Source of the DNA: Bosea vaviloviae | GTDB taxonomy: Bacteria > Pseudomonadota > Alphaproteobacteria > Rhizobiales > Beijerinckiaceae | Direction: 5' to 3' | Length of the DNA: 64,000 nt | Assembly: GCF_001741865.1 (NCBI RefSeq) | Contig: NZ_CP017147.1 | Span: 1,143,001 to 1,207,000, forward strand | Shown: positions 28,338 to 39,325 of the stretch, piece after piece | Position numbering within the stretch: the first letter of the stretch is position 1 | Layout of the letters: each line of letters begins with the position of its first letter | Position numbers and translations under genes: made by a program | Notes under the pieces: generated by a model | Seen by the model: the letters and a program-made list of their open reading frames with translations, nothing else | What the model was told of the DNA's origin: nothing | Database searches by the model: none

Positions 28338-28514
28338 ATGACGCAAGCGCAGGACGATCCACAGCAGGATACGGCCCCGCCGTCGCGAGCGGGCATCCTG
28401 CTGCTCGCCGGCGGCGCGCTCGGCCTGCTTTTGACCGGGCTCTTGCTGTGGTGGCGCGAAGGCGACCGGCTTTTCACCGACGGCCTCATCGCTGCCCTCG
28501 TCGCCTGCTTCTGA
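28338..28514 (+). CDS. Small single-pass membrane protein, unknown function
   Basis: 58 residues starting MTQAQDDPQQDTAPPSRAGI, then a strongly hydrophobic segment (LLLAGGALGLLLTGLLLWW) and a short C-terminus ending ALVACF. It lies 36 bases before the SCO1 gene in the same direction. Codon use fits the neighbourhood, so I regard it as real. I do not recognise the family. The context suggests a small partner in copper or respiratory-enzyme assembly (inference). Confidence 0.6.
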   Translation: MTQAQDDPQQDTAPPSRAGILLLAGGALGLLLTGLLLWWREGDRLFTDGLIAALVACF

Positions 28515-28550
28515 GCCCCATCCAAACGCCCTGAAACCGGATCGCCCGCC

Positions 28551-29138
28551 GTGCAACGCCGCCTCATCCTGCCCCTGATCGTCTTTCTTCTGGGGGCGCT
28601 CGCGCTCGCCGCGGCCGCGATCATCACCTTTTCGCCGACGCGGCAGAATCAGACGGGAACGGCGAGCGTCGGTGGGCCGTTCGCGCTGACGACCCCGGAC
28701 GGCAAGACGCTGACCGACAAGGAGCTGCGCGGCGCGCCCTTCCTGGTGTTCTTCGGCTTCACCCATTGCCCCGACATCTGCCCGACCAAGCTGTTCGAGA
28801 TCTCGGAGATGCTGCGCGCCGCCGGCGCCAAGGGCGAGAAGCTGCGCGCGCTCTTCATTAGCGTCGATCCCGCGCGCGACACGCCGGAGACCCTGAAGAG
28901 CTACCTCGGCAGCTTCGATCCGCGCATCGTCGGGTTGACCGGCGACCAAGCGGCGATCGACGCCACGGTCAAGGCCTATCGCGCCTATGCCAAGAAGGTC
29001 CCGCTCAAGGATGGCGACTACACCATGGACCATACCGCGCTGGTCTATCTGATGGGCAAGGACGGCAACTTCATCGGCGCCTTCAACAGCGAGCGGCCGC
29101 CGGCGGAGGCCGCGGCGGAGTGGGTGCGGCATCTATAA
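28551..29138 (+). CDS. SCO1/SenC family copper-binding protein
   Basis: 195 residues, starting at GTG. A membrane anchor (LILPLIVFLLGALALAAAAI) precedes a periplasmic thioredoxin-like domain. The copper site is visible: CxxxC in FGFTHCPDICPTKLFE and the distant His in YTMDHTALVYLMG. SCO proteins deliver copper to the CuA centre of cytochrome c oxidase. No oxidase genes are in the window. Confidence 0.93.
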   Translation: MQRRLILPLIVFLLGALALAAAAIITFSPTRQNQTGTASVGGPFALTTPDGKTLTDKELRGAPFLVFFGFTHCPDICPTKLFEISEMLRAAGAKGEKLRALFISVDPARDTPETLKSYLGSFDPRIVGLTGDQAAIDATVKAYRAYAKKVPLKDGDYTMDHTALVYLMGKDGNFIGAFNSERPPAEAAAEWVRHL

Positions 29139-29402
29139 GGCTCGCGCCGTCGCGCGAGGCCATGGGCGGTCTTGGCTGCCGATTTCAGATGACGGGTCGA
29201 TAGGAAGCCGAAGCGGCGCGTGCGGCGCAAGCTTCGATCAACCCAGGCATTTCACGCCATCGCGAACGGCTCACGGGCCACGCCGTTGCGTCATTGTCGC
29301 GAGACGGAGCGGATCTTCCAGGAATGTCCGCCTCATCAGCGCGGAACTGTGAAGCCGAGCGCGGCGTTACCAGCATGGCATGAACAGCCGCTGGAGGCAT
29401 CG
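29139..29402. other. Gene-free region after SCO1
   Basis: 264 bp; an open frame runs through part of it but has no coding character. The only signal is a GGAGG just before the next start. Confidence 0.4.
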
Positions 29403-29597
29403 ATGGCCGATTCGAAACCGAATGTTAAACTGGCGCCTGAGGGACAAGCTGAGATGTCCTATAATACGGCGATGACGCGGATTCAGGAGCTCGCCGGGTC
29501 TGCCGAGAATACGGCCGAGCGCGACGAACTGGAAAAGCTTCGCGGCGAGATTCAAGATTACGAGCGTAACCTCAGCCGGGCTGATGCGAAGCATTAG
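29403..29597 (+). CDS. Small hypothetical protein, charged helical
   Basis: 64 residues starting MADSKPNVKLAPEGQAEMSY and ending in a charged helix rich in Glu, Arg and Asp (ENTAERDELEKLRGEIQDYE). ATG 29403 has a strong Shine-Dalgarno (GGAGG, six bases). No signal peptide or membrane segment. Family not recognised. The TAG stop is formed by the first bases of a dispersed repeat element. Confidence 0.6.
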   Translation: MADSKPNVKLAPEGQAEMSYNTAMTRIQELAGSAENTAERDELEKLRGEIQDYERNLSRADAKH

Positions 29598-29658
29598 AGC
29601 GTTTTCAAGCGAAGTGAACATCGGTTCGCGTGAAAAAAAACGCGTTCAATTGCTCTAG
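29595..29658. repeat. Dispersed palindromic repeat, AGCGTTTTC type
   Basis: Starts TAGAGCGTTTTCAAGCGAAG and ends CAATTGCTCTAG. It is an inverted and shortened relative of 27850-27956. Its TAG is the stop of the small gene at 29403. A 13-bp tandem duplication (GGCCTCGAAATGA / GGCCTCGAAATCC) follows at 29688-29713. Confidence 0.8.
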
Positions 29659-29750
29659 CCGGCCGCGTTCAAGAGCGCGGCGTCAATGGCCTCGAAATGA
29701 GGCCTCGAAATCCTCTTCTAACAATCAACCTTCGGCGCGCGCGGCGCAAA

Positions 29751-30263
29751 CTAGGCCGGCAGCTTGTTCATGAGTTCCAGCTGAGCCAGGTGCTCCTTGA
29801 TATGGCCGCGAATCAACATCGCGATCGAGCGGTGGGTCTGATTCTTGCCATTGGTCAGATAGACCTCCTGAATTTGCAGAAGCCGCTGGTGTCCCTCGAC
29901 CTGCCCTTTCACATAGGCCTTGTCGAATTCCGGACCGGTCGGCATCGCCTTCAGAATCTCGACCATGGCTTTCGCCTCGGCAGTCAAAGGTGGAGGAGCG
30001 GTCTCCGACATGCCCGTGGCAGCCTTGACCACGGATGCCACCACCTCTTGCTCGGCTGCCTCGAACTGGGCAAATCGCCGGACATTCGCATCGACGGCCT
30101 TGCTGGCCGCCGCGCGGCTTGCCTCCAGCGACGTCGCGCTCGCTTCCAGGGTTTCCGCCGCATGTTTCTGTTCAGGTGACATCCCAGCTGGAGCGCTTTG
30201 TCCAAATGCTACTGAGGGGAGAGCAGAAACCATTGCCGCTTGCAGAAATGACCGACGGTCCAT
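29751..30263 (-). CDS. DUF4142-type secreted protein
   Basis: 170 residues with a Tat-like signal (DRRSFLQAAMVSALPSVAFG). The mature part is alpha-helical, with KHAAETLEASATSLEASRAA and the conserved C-terminal GHQRLLQIQEVYL and RGHIKEHLAQLELM. DUF4142 proteins have a ferritin-like bundle, are often periplasmic, and have no agreed function. It stands alone, surrounded by repeat-rich non-coding DNA. Confidence 0.8.
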   Translation of the reverse strand: MDRRSFLQAAMVSALPSVAFGQSAPAGMSPEQKHAAETLEASATSLEASRAAASKAVDANVRRFAQFEAAEQEVVASVVKAATGMSETAPPPLTAEAKAMVEILKAMPTGPEFDKAYVKGQVEGHQRLLQIQEVYLTNGKNQTHRSIAMLIRGHIKEHLAQLELMNKLPA

Positions 30264-31166
30264 GAAACTCTCCCCAGATCAGCTAAAACTTAAAAGGGGT
30301 GAACTTCCGCCAGCGATGAATGTTCATTTACGCGCGAAGCTTGGTGTCCGCAGGTTACGGCCGTGCCCAAACCGGCATCAACGGGTGAGGCTGCTTGATT
30401 GCGACAGATGCCGCCCCGGCCACCACTCGATCACGTCGCATTCGGACGATGCCGTCCGAATGCGAAAAACGTGATCGATCCTAAAAGCTTGGAGCATTGC
30501 TCCCACGAAAAACCGGTACCCACTTTTTCGCGCAATGCTCTGGGAGGGGAAGCGCCGGGGCGGCAAGGCTGCGCAAACGCGACGCCCGATCGGTTAGTCG
30601 CGGCAGAACCGGAACAGGTTCACAAGGCGCGCCACATTCCGGATCGGGCGCCTGGAGCGCTTTCGAGCGAAGTGGACACCGGTTTGCGTGAGGAGAGCCC
30701 TCTAACCAGCCATGCCGAGCGTCGCGGCCGCACAGACTGCTGCCTTAAACGTGCCAGCATCGCTGTAGCCTTTCGACATAAGGCTGCCTTCGAGGGTCGG
30801 GAGGATGCCGGACGAAACTCCAGAAGCGAACGTTGTCGAACATGCTGCTCGCCATGCTGACACTGATGATGAAAGCCGTCAGGCGCCGGCGTGCGCGGTC
30901 CAACCGGCGGCGCAGGCGTTAGAGTGTTTTCGAGCGAGCGACCCGGCCGGATCGGAAATGCTCGAGAGCAGGATCAATGCAAAAAACCGGTTCCCATTTT
31001 TTCGCACCCTGCTCGAGCCGCAGCCAGGCACTCCCCGTGAAGACGGCGATGGCTCGGGATTTGCTCCTTATGCCCGGCGAGGCTTCTTAATGCTCGGGTA
31101 ACCATGAAGCATCACTTTTGAGCGGAGAGAGGCCCCCCGGCGCAGAGCCACCTTGGGAGTGAATTC
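30264..31166. repeat. 900-bp gene-free region with three repeat elements
   Basis: Long intergenic stretch with three members of the composite repeat family. One at 30428-30541 has both hairpins (CGATCACGTCGCATTCGGACG palindrome, then the ACCGGTACCCACTTTTTCGC core). One at 30652-30716 is of the AGCGCTTTCGAGCGAAGTGG type. One at 30918-31018 combines AGTGTTTTCGAGCGAG with the AACCGGTTCCCATTTTTTCGC core. The sequence between them has open frames but none with credible coding character. Confidence 0.75.
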
Positions 31167-31418
31167 ATGGATGCCTTTACGATGGTCATCATGGCCTGCG
31201 TGTCGGGGGAGCCGACATGCACGGCAACGCGAATCAGCGAGATGGGCTTCACCAGTGCCGAGGCCTGCGAAGCGCGGATCGACGAGATCACGCGCTCCAT
31301 GACCAAACAGCTCGCCACTCATCAGGAATTCAAAGGTCGCGAAGTAACCTATGACGTCTCCTGCCTGGACAGGACGCAGCTCCGGCGACAGCTCGGTGTC
31401 GCGCAGGCTGATACCTAG
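31167..31418 (+). CDS. Small conserved-looking protein with paired cysteines
   Basis: 83 residues, start MDAFTMVIMACVSGEPTCTA, with further Cys at EACEAR and VSCLD. GGGAG lies seven bases before the ATG. The hydrophobic N-terminus could be a weak signal, and the four cysteines suggest a secreted disulfide-bonded fold. Similar short proteins are common in Hyphomicrobiales from memory; function unknown. Confidence 0.65.
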   Translation: MDAFTMVIMACVSGEPTCTATRISEMGFTSAEACEARIDEITRSMTKQLATHQEFKGREVTYDVSCLDRTQLRRQLGVAQADT

Positions 31419-31555
31419 CCACGGTCGCAGGGCGTGCTGCCGACTGATTCGCCGGTAACCGTCACCAATCTTGATCGTTTGGGGGTGAAGGCGGGGATAG
31501 GCCCGGTTGATCCCGGACAATCCCGCCTCGTTCCAGCTGTCAGCTTGGGAAGATT

Positions 31556-31631
<76 letters not shown>

Positions 31632-31796
31632 ACGCTAGCCGGCTGATTTGGGGGTCAGCCGGGATATTCCCGGGCGGTCATGCCACACCTTTGCGGTGAT
31701 CGACCGTCCCGTCCTTGTCGCCGCTGCGAGCGGCGAAGCGCTCTATAGGCGGGAGTGCCGGAAGACTCAAGCGCTGAATGTCGCCTAATCGTCATT

Positions 31797-31826
31797 CCTT
31801 CACAGCGCCTGCCTTCACAGCGCCCG
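31797..31826. repeat. 15-bp tandem duplication
   Basis: CCTTCACAGCGCCTG at 31797-31811 and CCTTCACAGCGCCCG at 31812-31826, just past the 3' end of the FYDLN-acid gene. The rest of 31632-31843 holds nothing I recognise. Confidence 0.8.
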
Positions 31827-31843
31827 CCGAGAGGGCGGAATCC

Positions 31844-32242
31844 TCAGACGTCCTCGTCGCCCTCGATGTCGCCATCGATCAGGTCGGCGACGTCGTCATC
31901 GCCTTCCTCGTCTTCCTCGAGGAAGGTGTCGTCCTCGGGAGCGATATCGTCGTCCTCGACTTCGATATCGTCCTCGCTGGTGACGACAGCCTCCTTCTCG
32001 GTGGCTTCCGCATCGGCCTCGTCGAGCGAGACGAGTTCGACTGCGCCGTCGGCGACCTCGACCTCATCCTCGTCATCGGCGGGTTTGGCGGCAACGGCCG
32101 CCGCCTTCGCCTGGGGCTCGAACATCGAACGCGGGAAGGTCTGCCCGGTATAGGGCGAGACGATCGGATCCTTGTTCAGGTCGTAGAATTTGCGGCCCGT
32201 TGTCGGGCAAACGCGCTTAGTGCCAAGTTCCGGTTTCGCCAC
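31844..32242 (-). CDS. TIGR02300 family (FYDLN acid domain) protein
   Basis: 132 residues. The conserved N-terminus is GTKRVCPTTGRKFYDLNKDP, then VSPYTGQTFPRS. The rest is an extremely acidic Asp/Glu tail (for example EDDIEVEDDDIAPEDDTFLE). The family is restricted to alphaproteobacteria and is usually next to aroA, as here (divergent). Function unknown; the Cys-containing head looks like half of a zinc ribbon. Confidence 0.93.
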   Translation of the reverse strand: MAKPELGTKRVCPTTGRKFYDLNKDPIVSPYTGQTFPRSMFEPQAKAAAVAAKPADDEDEVEVADGAVELVSLDEADAEATEKEAVVTSEDDIEVEDDDIAPEDDTFLEEDEEGDDDVADLIDGDIEGDEDV

Positions 32243-32386
32243 TGCGTCGGACCTTCAATCATGCATGTTCTGAAAAGCAGGCGCGTCCGTTAGTCGGGGC
32301 AGGCGGCCCTGTCAAATGTTGATTTCGCCCCGAGGGGCGCGTGACGCCTGGCTAAGGGTCATGCTAGGCAGCCCGCGCTTCCCTAA

Positions 32387-34428
<2,042 letters not shown>

Positions 34429-34505
34429 GCCTGCCCAGCTTTCGCCCTTGGCGGGAATCGAAACGAAGCGCACACTGCCGTCACGATAGGATGACGGAGG
34501 TGGCG

Positions 34506-35336
34506 ATGCGGCGTTGGCTGTTCGGTCTCTTGAGTCTCACGGCGGCGAGTCTGCTGACCGGCACGGCGCCCAGAGCGCAGCAAGCGCCTGTGCCCCAAGC
34601 CACGGTGCCCGCCGAGGAGGTCGATGTCGCGCTCGTCCTGGCGCTCGACGTGTCCTATTCGATGGATATCGACGAGCTCGCCTTGCAGCGCAACGGTTAT
34701 ATCGAGGCCTTCCGCTCGAAAGAGCTGCATAACGCCATCGCCAAGGGGGCGATCGGCAAGATCGCCGTGACCTATTTCGAATGGGCCGGCGGCGACTTCC
34801 AGCACATCGTCAAATCCTGGACCATCATCGACACGCCGCAATCGGCGCTGGCCTTCGCCGAGGAGCTGGGCGAGGCGCCGACGCGGCGCGGCCGGCGCAC
34901 TTCGATCTCGGGGGCGATCGACCTCGGCATGGCGCTCCTGGAAAAGTCCAACGTCACGGCGATGCGCCGGGTCATCGACATCTCCGGCGACGGCGCCAAC
35001 AATGACGGGCGCCCCGTCGCCGCCGCGCGCGATGCCGCCGCCGCCAAGGGCGTCAACATCAACGGCCTGCCGATCATGCTGAAGCAGGCGAGCTATTTCG
35101 ACATCGACAACCTCGACGTCTACTACAAGGACTGCGTGATCACCGGCATCGGTGCCTTCGTGATCCCGATTCGCGAGCGCCATCAATTCGTCGATGCGAC
35201 GCGGACCAAGCTGGTGCGCGAGATCGCCGAGATGCCGCGTGATGGCGAGGCGCTCGTCCAGAAGGCGCAGTCGACCGGCCAGAACCCGAGCTGCCTGGCG
35301 GGCGAGCGGCAATGGCGCGACCGCATGGGGAATTGA
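34506..35336 (+). CDS. DUF1194 protein with a von Willebrand A-like domain, exported
   Basis: 276 residues. N-terminal signal peptide (MRRWLFGLLSLTAASLLTGT). The VWA-like domain begins VDVALVLALDVSYSMDIDEL, where DVSYSMD gives the metal-ion-dependent adhesion site. Other conserved pieces are YFEWAGGDFQHIVKSW, RTSISGAIDLGMALLEKS and RRVIDISGDGANNDGR. Binding partner unknown. ATG 34506 is preferred over 34491 because a perfect GGAGGT lies five bases before it. Confidence 0.88.
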   Translation: MRRWLFGLLSLTAASLLTGTAPRAQQAPVPQATVPAEEVDVALVLALDVSYSMDIDELALQRNGYIEAFRSKELHNAIAKGAIGKIAVTYFEWAGGDFQHIVKSWTIIDTPQSALAFAEELGEAPTRRGRRTSISGAIDLGMALLEKSNVTAMRRVIDISGDGANNDGRPVAAARDAAAAKGVNINGLPIMLKQASYFDIDNLDVYYKDCVITGIGAFVIPIRERHQFVDATRTKLVREIAEMPRDGEALVQKAQSTGQNPSCLAGERQWRDRMGN

Positions 35337-35692
35337 GCAGCGACTCGCGGGAATTCTACTCCTTCGTCATGGTCGGGCTTGTCCCGACCATCCACGTCTT
35401 CGCTGGCCGAGCCTGTGTGCAAGACATGGATGCTCGCCACAACGGCACGACTGTCCGGTTCGCCGCGAGCGCCCGATCGAAAAGCTCCGTTCATCGCAGG
35501 CTTTCCAGCTGGCGGTGACGAATGAGACAGGCGCGGGGAACCCTTCTCCCATCCGGGAGAAGGGTTCCCCGCGCTCTTCATCCGACACTTCGCTTCATCT
35601 CGCCCGCGAGGGCAGAGCCGTCCACGATCCGCTTAGGGGCCAAAACCCCAACCGGACAGCAGTGCCACAAGGGCGAGCATGAGGGCAGCGCC
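35337..35692. repeat. Repeat-rich intergenic region between DUF1194 gene and hrpB
   Basis: 356 bp. It holds GTCATGGTCGGGCTTGTCCC with its inverse GACCATCCACGTCTT (from about 35367), a family also present at 40.2 kb. A second hairpin, GGGAACCCTTCTCCC / GGGAGAAGGGTTCCC (about 35539-35573), is related to pieces at 9.0 kb. No credible gene. Convergent genes flank it. Confidence 0.75.
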
Positions 35693-38200
35693 TCAGGTCC
35701 CGCGCGGCTTCGCCCTTGTCGTCGGCGGGGCGGCGGCCGGGTCGTCCGGCCAGGGATGGCGCGGGTAGCGGCCCTTCATCTCGGACTTCACCGCGGACCA
35801 TGAGCCGCGCCAGAAGCCCGGCAGATCGCGGGTGATCTGGATCGGCTTGTGCCCCGGCGAGAGCAATTCCAGCACCAATGGCACGCGCCCGCCGGCCAGC
35901 GCCGGGTGGAGGCCAAGCCCGAAGAGTTCCTGCACCCGCACCGAGATCGTCGGGCCGGCCTCGGCGGCATAGTCGACCGCAAGGTTGGAGCCCGTCGGCG
36001 CGGTAAAATGCGTCGGCGCCTCGGCATCGAGCCGGCGTTTCAGGTCCCAGGGCAAAAGCTCGGCCAGCGCCGCCTCGAGATCGGAGGCCTGGATCGCCGC
36101 AAGTGAGGCGCGCCCCAGAAGATGCGGCGTGAGCCATGTTGAGGCATCGGGACCAAGACCCTCATCCGTCAGGTCGGGCCAGGGATTGTCGCTGCCCGAG
36201 GCCAGCATCGCCCTGCGCAGGAAAGCGACGCGCTCGCGCAATTGCATTTGCGCCTTCGTCCAGGGCAGGAGTCCGATGCCGAGCGCGGCGATGCCCCCGG
36301 CCAGCGCCATGGCGTTGTCCAGGGAAGCCTCGACCGGCAATGGCCGTTCCGCCAGCAGCAGCGCGCCATAGCGCCTGATGGCGCGGACACGCAGCGCGCG
36401 CGCGGCGCGCTCGAACGTGACCTCGCTGCGCTCCTCGATCGTGAAAGGCGCGAGCCCCTCGCCCGCGAGCCAGAGGATGTCCGCCTCCGTGATCGCCACA
36501 GCCGCCATGATGCGCGCCTGCTGGGCGGCCCCGGTGACCTCCGCCACCACGAGCCAGGGCTCGCGCGCCAGCCGCTGGGAGGGCTCCAGCGCCGCGCCGC
36601 GGCCATTGGCGAGCAGATACTGGCCGGAGCCCGCGCTGCGCGCCCTGGCGATGCGGTCGGGATAGGCCAGCGCCAGCAGGAGGCCCGGCGACAGCGCCAG
36701 CTCCCGCAGCTTGGGACGCGCCTTCTCGGCGCTGCGCGCCCAGCCTTCAGCCAGCCGGCGCATATCGGCGGCGCGGCCGCCGCGCTCGCGACCGAGCCGC
36801 TCCAGGCGCTCGGCCAGATCGATCGCGTCGCCGCCCAGGCCGCGCTCGACCAGCAGCGCGGCCAGTTCGGCGGCCGAGCTTGCCTGGCCGAAGCCCGCGG
36901 CGGCCACGACCATGCGCGCCAGCCGGGGCGGCAGGGGCAGCGCCTGGAGCGCTTTGCCCTCCGGCGTGATGCGGCCATCGCCGTCGAGCGCGTGCAGCGC
37001 CGTCAGCAGGGCGCGCGCCTCCTTCAGGGCCGGTGCGGGTGGCGTATCGAGGAAGGCGAGGCTGGTCGGGTCGGTCACCCCCCAGGCGGCGCAATCGAGC
37101 AGCAGGGGGGCAAGGTCGGCGGAGAGGATTTCGGGCCGTGCGAAGGCCTCCAGCGCGCCGGTGCCGGCCTCCTCCCAGAGGCGATAGCAGATGCCGGGCT
37201 CGGTGCGCCCGGCACGGCCGCGACGCTGGTCTGCCGCCGCGCGGCTGACGCGGCGCGTCTCCAATCGGGTCACGCCGATATCGGGCTCGTAGACCGGCAC
37301 GCGGGCAAGCCCTGAATCGATCACCACGCGCACGCCCTCGATCGTCAGCGAGGTCTCGGCGATGGCGGTCGCCAGCACGACCTTGCGGCGGCCCTTGGGC
37401 GCAGGCAGCACGGCGCGATCCTGCTCGGCCTGGTCGAGCGCGCCATAGAGCGGCGCGATCTCGACGGAAGCCTCGCGGATGCGTTCGCGCAGGCGCTCCT
37501 CGACACGGCGGATCTCGCCCTGGCCGGGCAGGAAGACGAGCAGCGAGCCCGCCTGCTCGTTCAGCGCCAGAAGCACGGCCTCCGTGACCTGATCCTCGAT
37601 GCGCTTCAGCGGATCGCGGCCGCGATAGCGGGTCTCGACGGGAAAGGCCCGCCCCTGGCTCTCGATCACCGGCGCTTCGCCGAGCAAGCGCGCCACGCGC
37701 GCGCCGTCGAGCGTCGCCGACATCACCAGGATGCGCAGATCCTCGCGCAGGCCGGCTTGCGCATCGAGCGCCAGCGCCAGGCCGAAATCGGCATCGAGCG
37801 AGCGCTCGTGGAACTCGTCGAAGAGCACGGCGGCGACCCCATCGAGCGCGGGATCATCGAGGATCATCCGAGCGAAAACGCCTTCGGTGACGACCTCGAT
37901 GCGGGTTTTCGGGCCGATCTTGGAGCCGAGCCGGACGCGCAGGCCGACCGTCTCGCCAACGCGCTCGCCCAGCGTCTGCGCCATGCGGTTGGCGGCGCCG
38001 CGTGCCGCCAGACGGCGCGGCTCCAGCAGGATCAGCTTGCCGCCCTTCGCCCAGGGCTGGTCGAGCAACGCGAGCGGCACGCGCGTGGTCTTGCCCGCGC
38101 CGGGGGGCGCGACGAGGACGGCGTTGGGTCGTTCCCGCAGCGAGGCTGCGAGCTCGTCCAGGACGGTATCGATGGGGAGCTTCGTGTCGAAGGCGCGCAT
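35693..38200 (-). CDS. hrpB: ATP-dependent RNA helicase HrpB
   Basis: DEAH-box helicase of 835 residues. Motif I is VAPPGAGKTTRVPLAL, motif II DEFHERSLDADFGLAL, motif III VMSATLDG, and motifs V/VI lie in ATAIAETSLTIEGVRVVIDS and DQRRGRAGRTEPGICYRLW. A ratchet/HA2 region and the HrpB C-terminal domain (ARMVVAAAGFG ... PTHFTAPTGSNLAVDYA) follow, ending in the HrpB-specific LLSPGHKPIQITRDLPGFW. ATG 38200 gives MRAFDTKLPID, the usual start. The exact RNA substrate is not established for most bacteria. Confidence 0.95.
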   Translation of the reverse strand: MRAFDTKLPIDTVLDELAASLRERPNAVLVAPPGAGKTTRVPLALLDQPWAKGGKLILLEPRRLAARGAANRMAQTLGERVGETVGLRVRLGSKIGPKTRIEVVTEGVFARMILDDPALDGVAAVLFDEFHERSLDADFGLALALDAQAGLREDLRILVMSATLDGARVARLLGEAPVIESQGRAFPVETRYRGRDPLKRIEDQVTEAVLLALNEQAGSLLVFLPGQGEIRRVEERLRERIREASVEIAPLYGALDQAEQDRAVLPAPKGRRKVVLATAIAETSLTIEGVRVVIDSGLARVPVYEPDIGVTRLETRRVSRAAADQRRGRAGRTEPGICYRLWEEAGTGALEAFARPEILSADLAPLLLDCAAWGVTDPTSLAFLDTPPAPALKEARALLTALHALDGDGRITPEGKALQALPLPPRLARMVVAAAGFGQASSAAELAALLVERGLGGDAIDLAERLERLGRERGGRAADMRRLAEGWARSAEKARPKLRELALSPGLLLALAYPDRIARARSAGSGQYLLANGRGAALEPSQRLAREPWLVVAEVTGAAQQARIMAAVAITEADILWLAGEGLAPFTIEERSEVTFERAARALRVRAIRRYGALLLAERPLPVEASLDNAMALAGGIAALGIGLLPWTKAQMQLRERVAFLRRAMLASGSDNPWPDLTDEGLGPDASTWLTPHLLGRASLAAIQASDLEAALAELLPWDLKRRLDAEAPTHFTAPTGSNLAVDYAAEAGPTISVRVQELFGLGLHPALAGGRVPLVLELLSPGHKPIQITRDLPGFWRGSWSAVKSEMKGRYPRHPWPDDPAAAPPTTRAKPRGT

Positions 38201-38233
38201 GACGTCTCGCCTGTGGCGCGGCGAGAGGCGAAG

Positions 38234-38289
38234 CGCAAGCCTCGAAGCACAAGCCTCGAAGCACAAGCCTTGGAGCACAAGCCTTGGAG
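38234..38289. repeat. 14-bp tandem array upstream of hrpB
   Basis: Four units of 14 bases, two CACAAGCCTCGAAG-like and two CACAAGCCTTGGAG. On the minus strand each carries AAGG or GAGG. The array ends about 33 bases upstream of the hrpB ATG, so it lies in the leader or promoter. Confidence 0.9.
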
Positions 38290-38433
38290 CGGAATGCGGC
38301 ATCCGGGTTTCCGGGGAGGCCTGATGCTCACCCAGGATGCTCGCAACAGGATAGGATTGCCCAGCGCCGACAGGATTCGGCAGGATCGCGCTATCAGCAG
38401 CGCTGAAACACGGCTCCGTCTACGAGAGACCCA

Positions 38434-39285
38434 ATGTATGTGAACCTCATTCGTCGCGGCTTCCTGTGGTTCATCGGCGCATTGGCGTTGGGCGGCTCGT
38501 CCCGCGCCGACGAGCCGAAACCTGCGCCATCCGAGCCGAAGCCCGCCCCTGCGATCTCCGTCATGCCGCGCCATGTCCTGTGCTTTCTCGGCCGCGCGCA
38601 TGATCTGGCGCGGCTGTCGGAAGCCGCCCGCAACGCCATCGGCACCATCGCCAAGGGCTTCAGCGTCGACATGGATTATTCCCAGGATGAGGCGGATGAC
38701 CGGATGGAGCGGTCATTTGCGGTGTGCTGGGACCGCGTGCAGCCCAATGCCTGGACGGTCTCGGACGAGCGCGCCGTCGCCGAGCATGGCGCGGTGCTTT
38801 ATGTGATGGGGCCGCAAATGACGGCCGAGACGGCCGTCGAGACCTCCGCTACCGCCTTGCTGCTGGTGCAGCAGCTCATCGGGACTGGGGCGGTGGCCGT
38901 CAAAGGCGAAAGCGCCGGGATCGCGCATGGGCTGGCGCGCTGGCAGGAGCTGGCGACCCAGGCGCAAGCGGCACGTGAAGTCGGTGACAGCCTGGCGCTC
39001 GGCCGGATCTGCCGCCTGGCCTTTGCAAAACGCCCGCTCGAGGCCAAGGGCTATCTCGAAAGCGTCGGCTTTCACCTCGTCGGGCTGCCGGAGGTCTATG
39101 CGCCGAAGTCGCTGGGCAGCGAACGGGTGATTGTCGCGCTCATGGACGAGGTCGCCGACGAGATCGCAAGGCGCGGGCTGGAGGCGACGCTGCGCGAGCG
39201 CAAGGCGAGCCGGTCATTCGTCTCGACCTATGACGAGGACGAATTCAAGTTCAATCCCTATGGGATCGTGAGGATTCCGGCATAG
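38434..39285 (+). CDS. Exported protein of unknown function
   Basis: 283 residues with a signal peptide (NLIRRGFLWFIGALALGGSS), a Pro-rich linker (DEPKPAPSEPKPAPA) and a globular domain. Characteristic stretches are PRHVLCFLGRAHDLARL, GAVLYVMGPQMTAETAVETS, KGESAGIAHGLARWQELA and GYLESVGFHLVGLPEVYAPK. There is some resemblance to DUF4261-type proteins, but I am not sure. Divergent from hrpB. Confidence 0.75.
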   Translation: MYVNLIRRGFLWFIGALALGGSSRADEPKPAPSEPKPAPAISVMPRHVLCFLGRAHDLARLSEAARNAIGTIAKGFSVDMDYSQDEADDRMERSFAVCWDRVQPNAWTVSDERAVAEHGAVLYVMGPQMTAETAVETSATALLLVQQLIGTGAVAVKGESAGIAHGLARWQELATQAQAAREVGDSLALGRICRLAFAKRPLEAKGYLESVGFHLVGLPEVYAPKSLGSERVIVALMDEVADEIARRGLEATLRERKASRSFVSTYDEDEFKFNPYGIVRIPA

Positions 39286-39325
39286 TTTCGAACAGAAACA
39301 GTCCGCTTTCGCGGGTATCTCCGCG

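Noticed and set aside
29367-29621. Minus-strand frame opposite the 64-residue gene
   Set aside because: The plus-strand frame has a strong Shine-Dalgarno and better composition; this is its complement.
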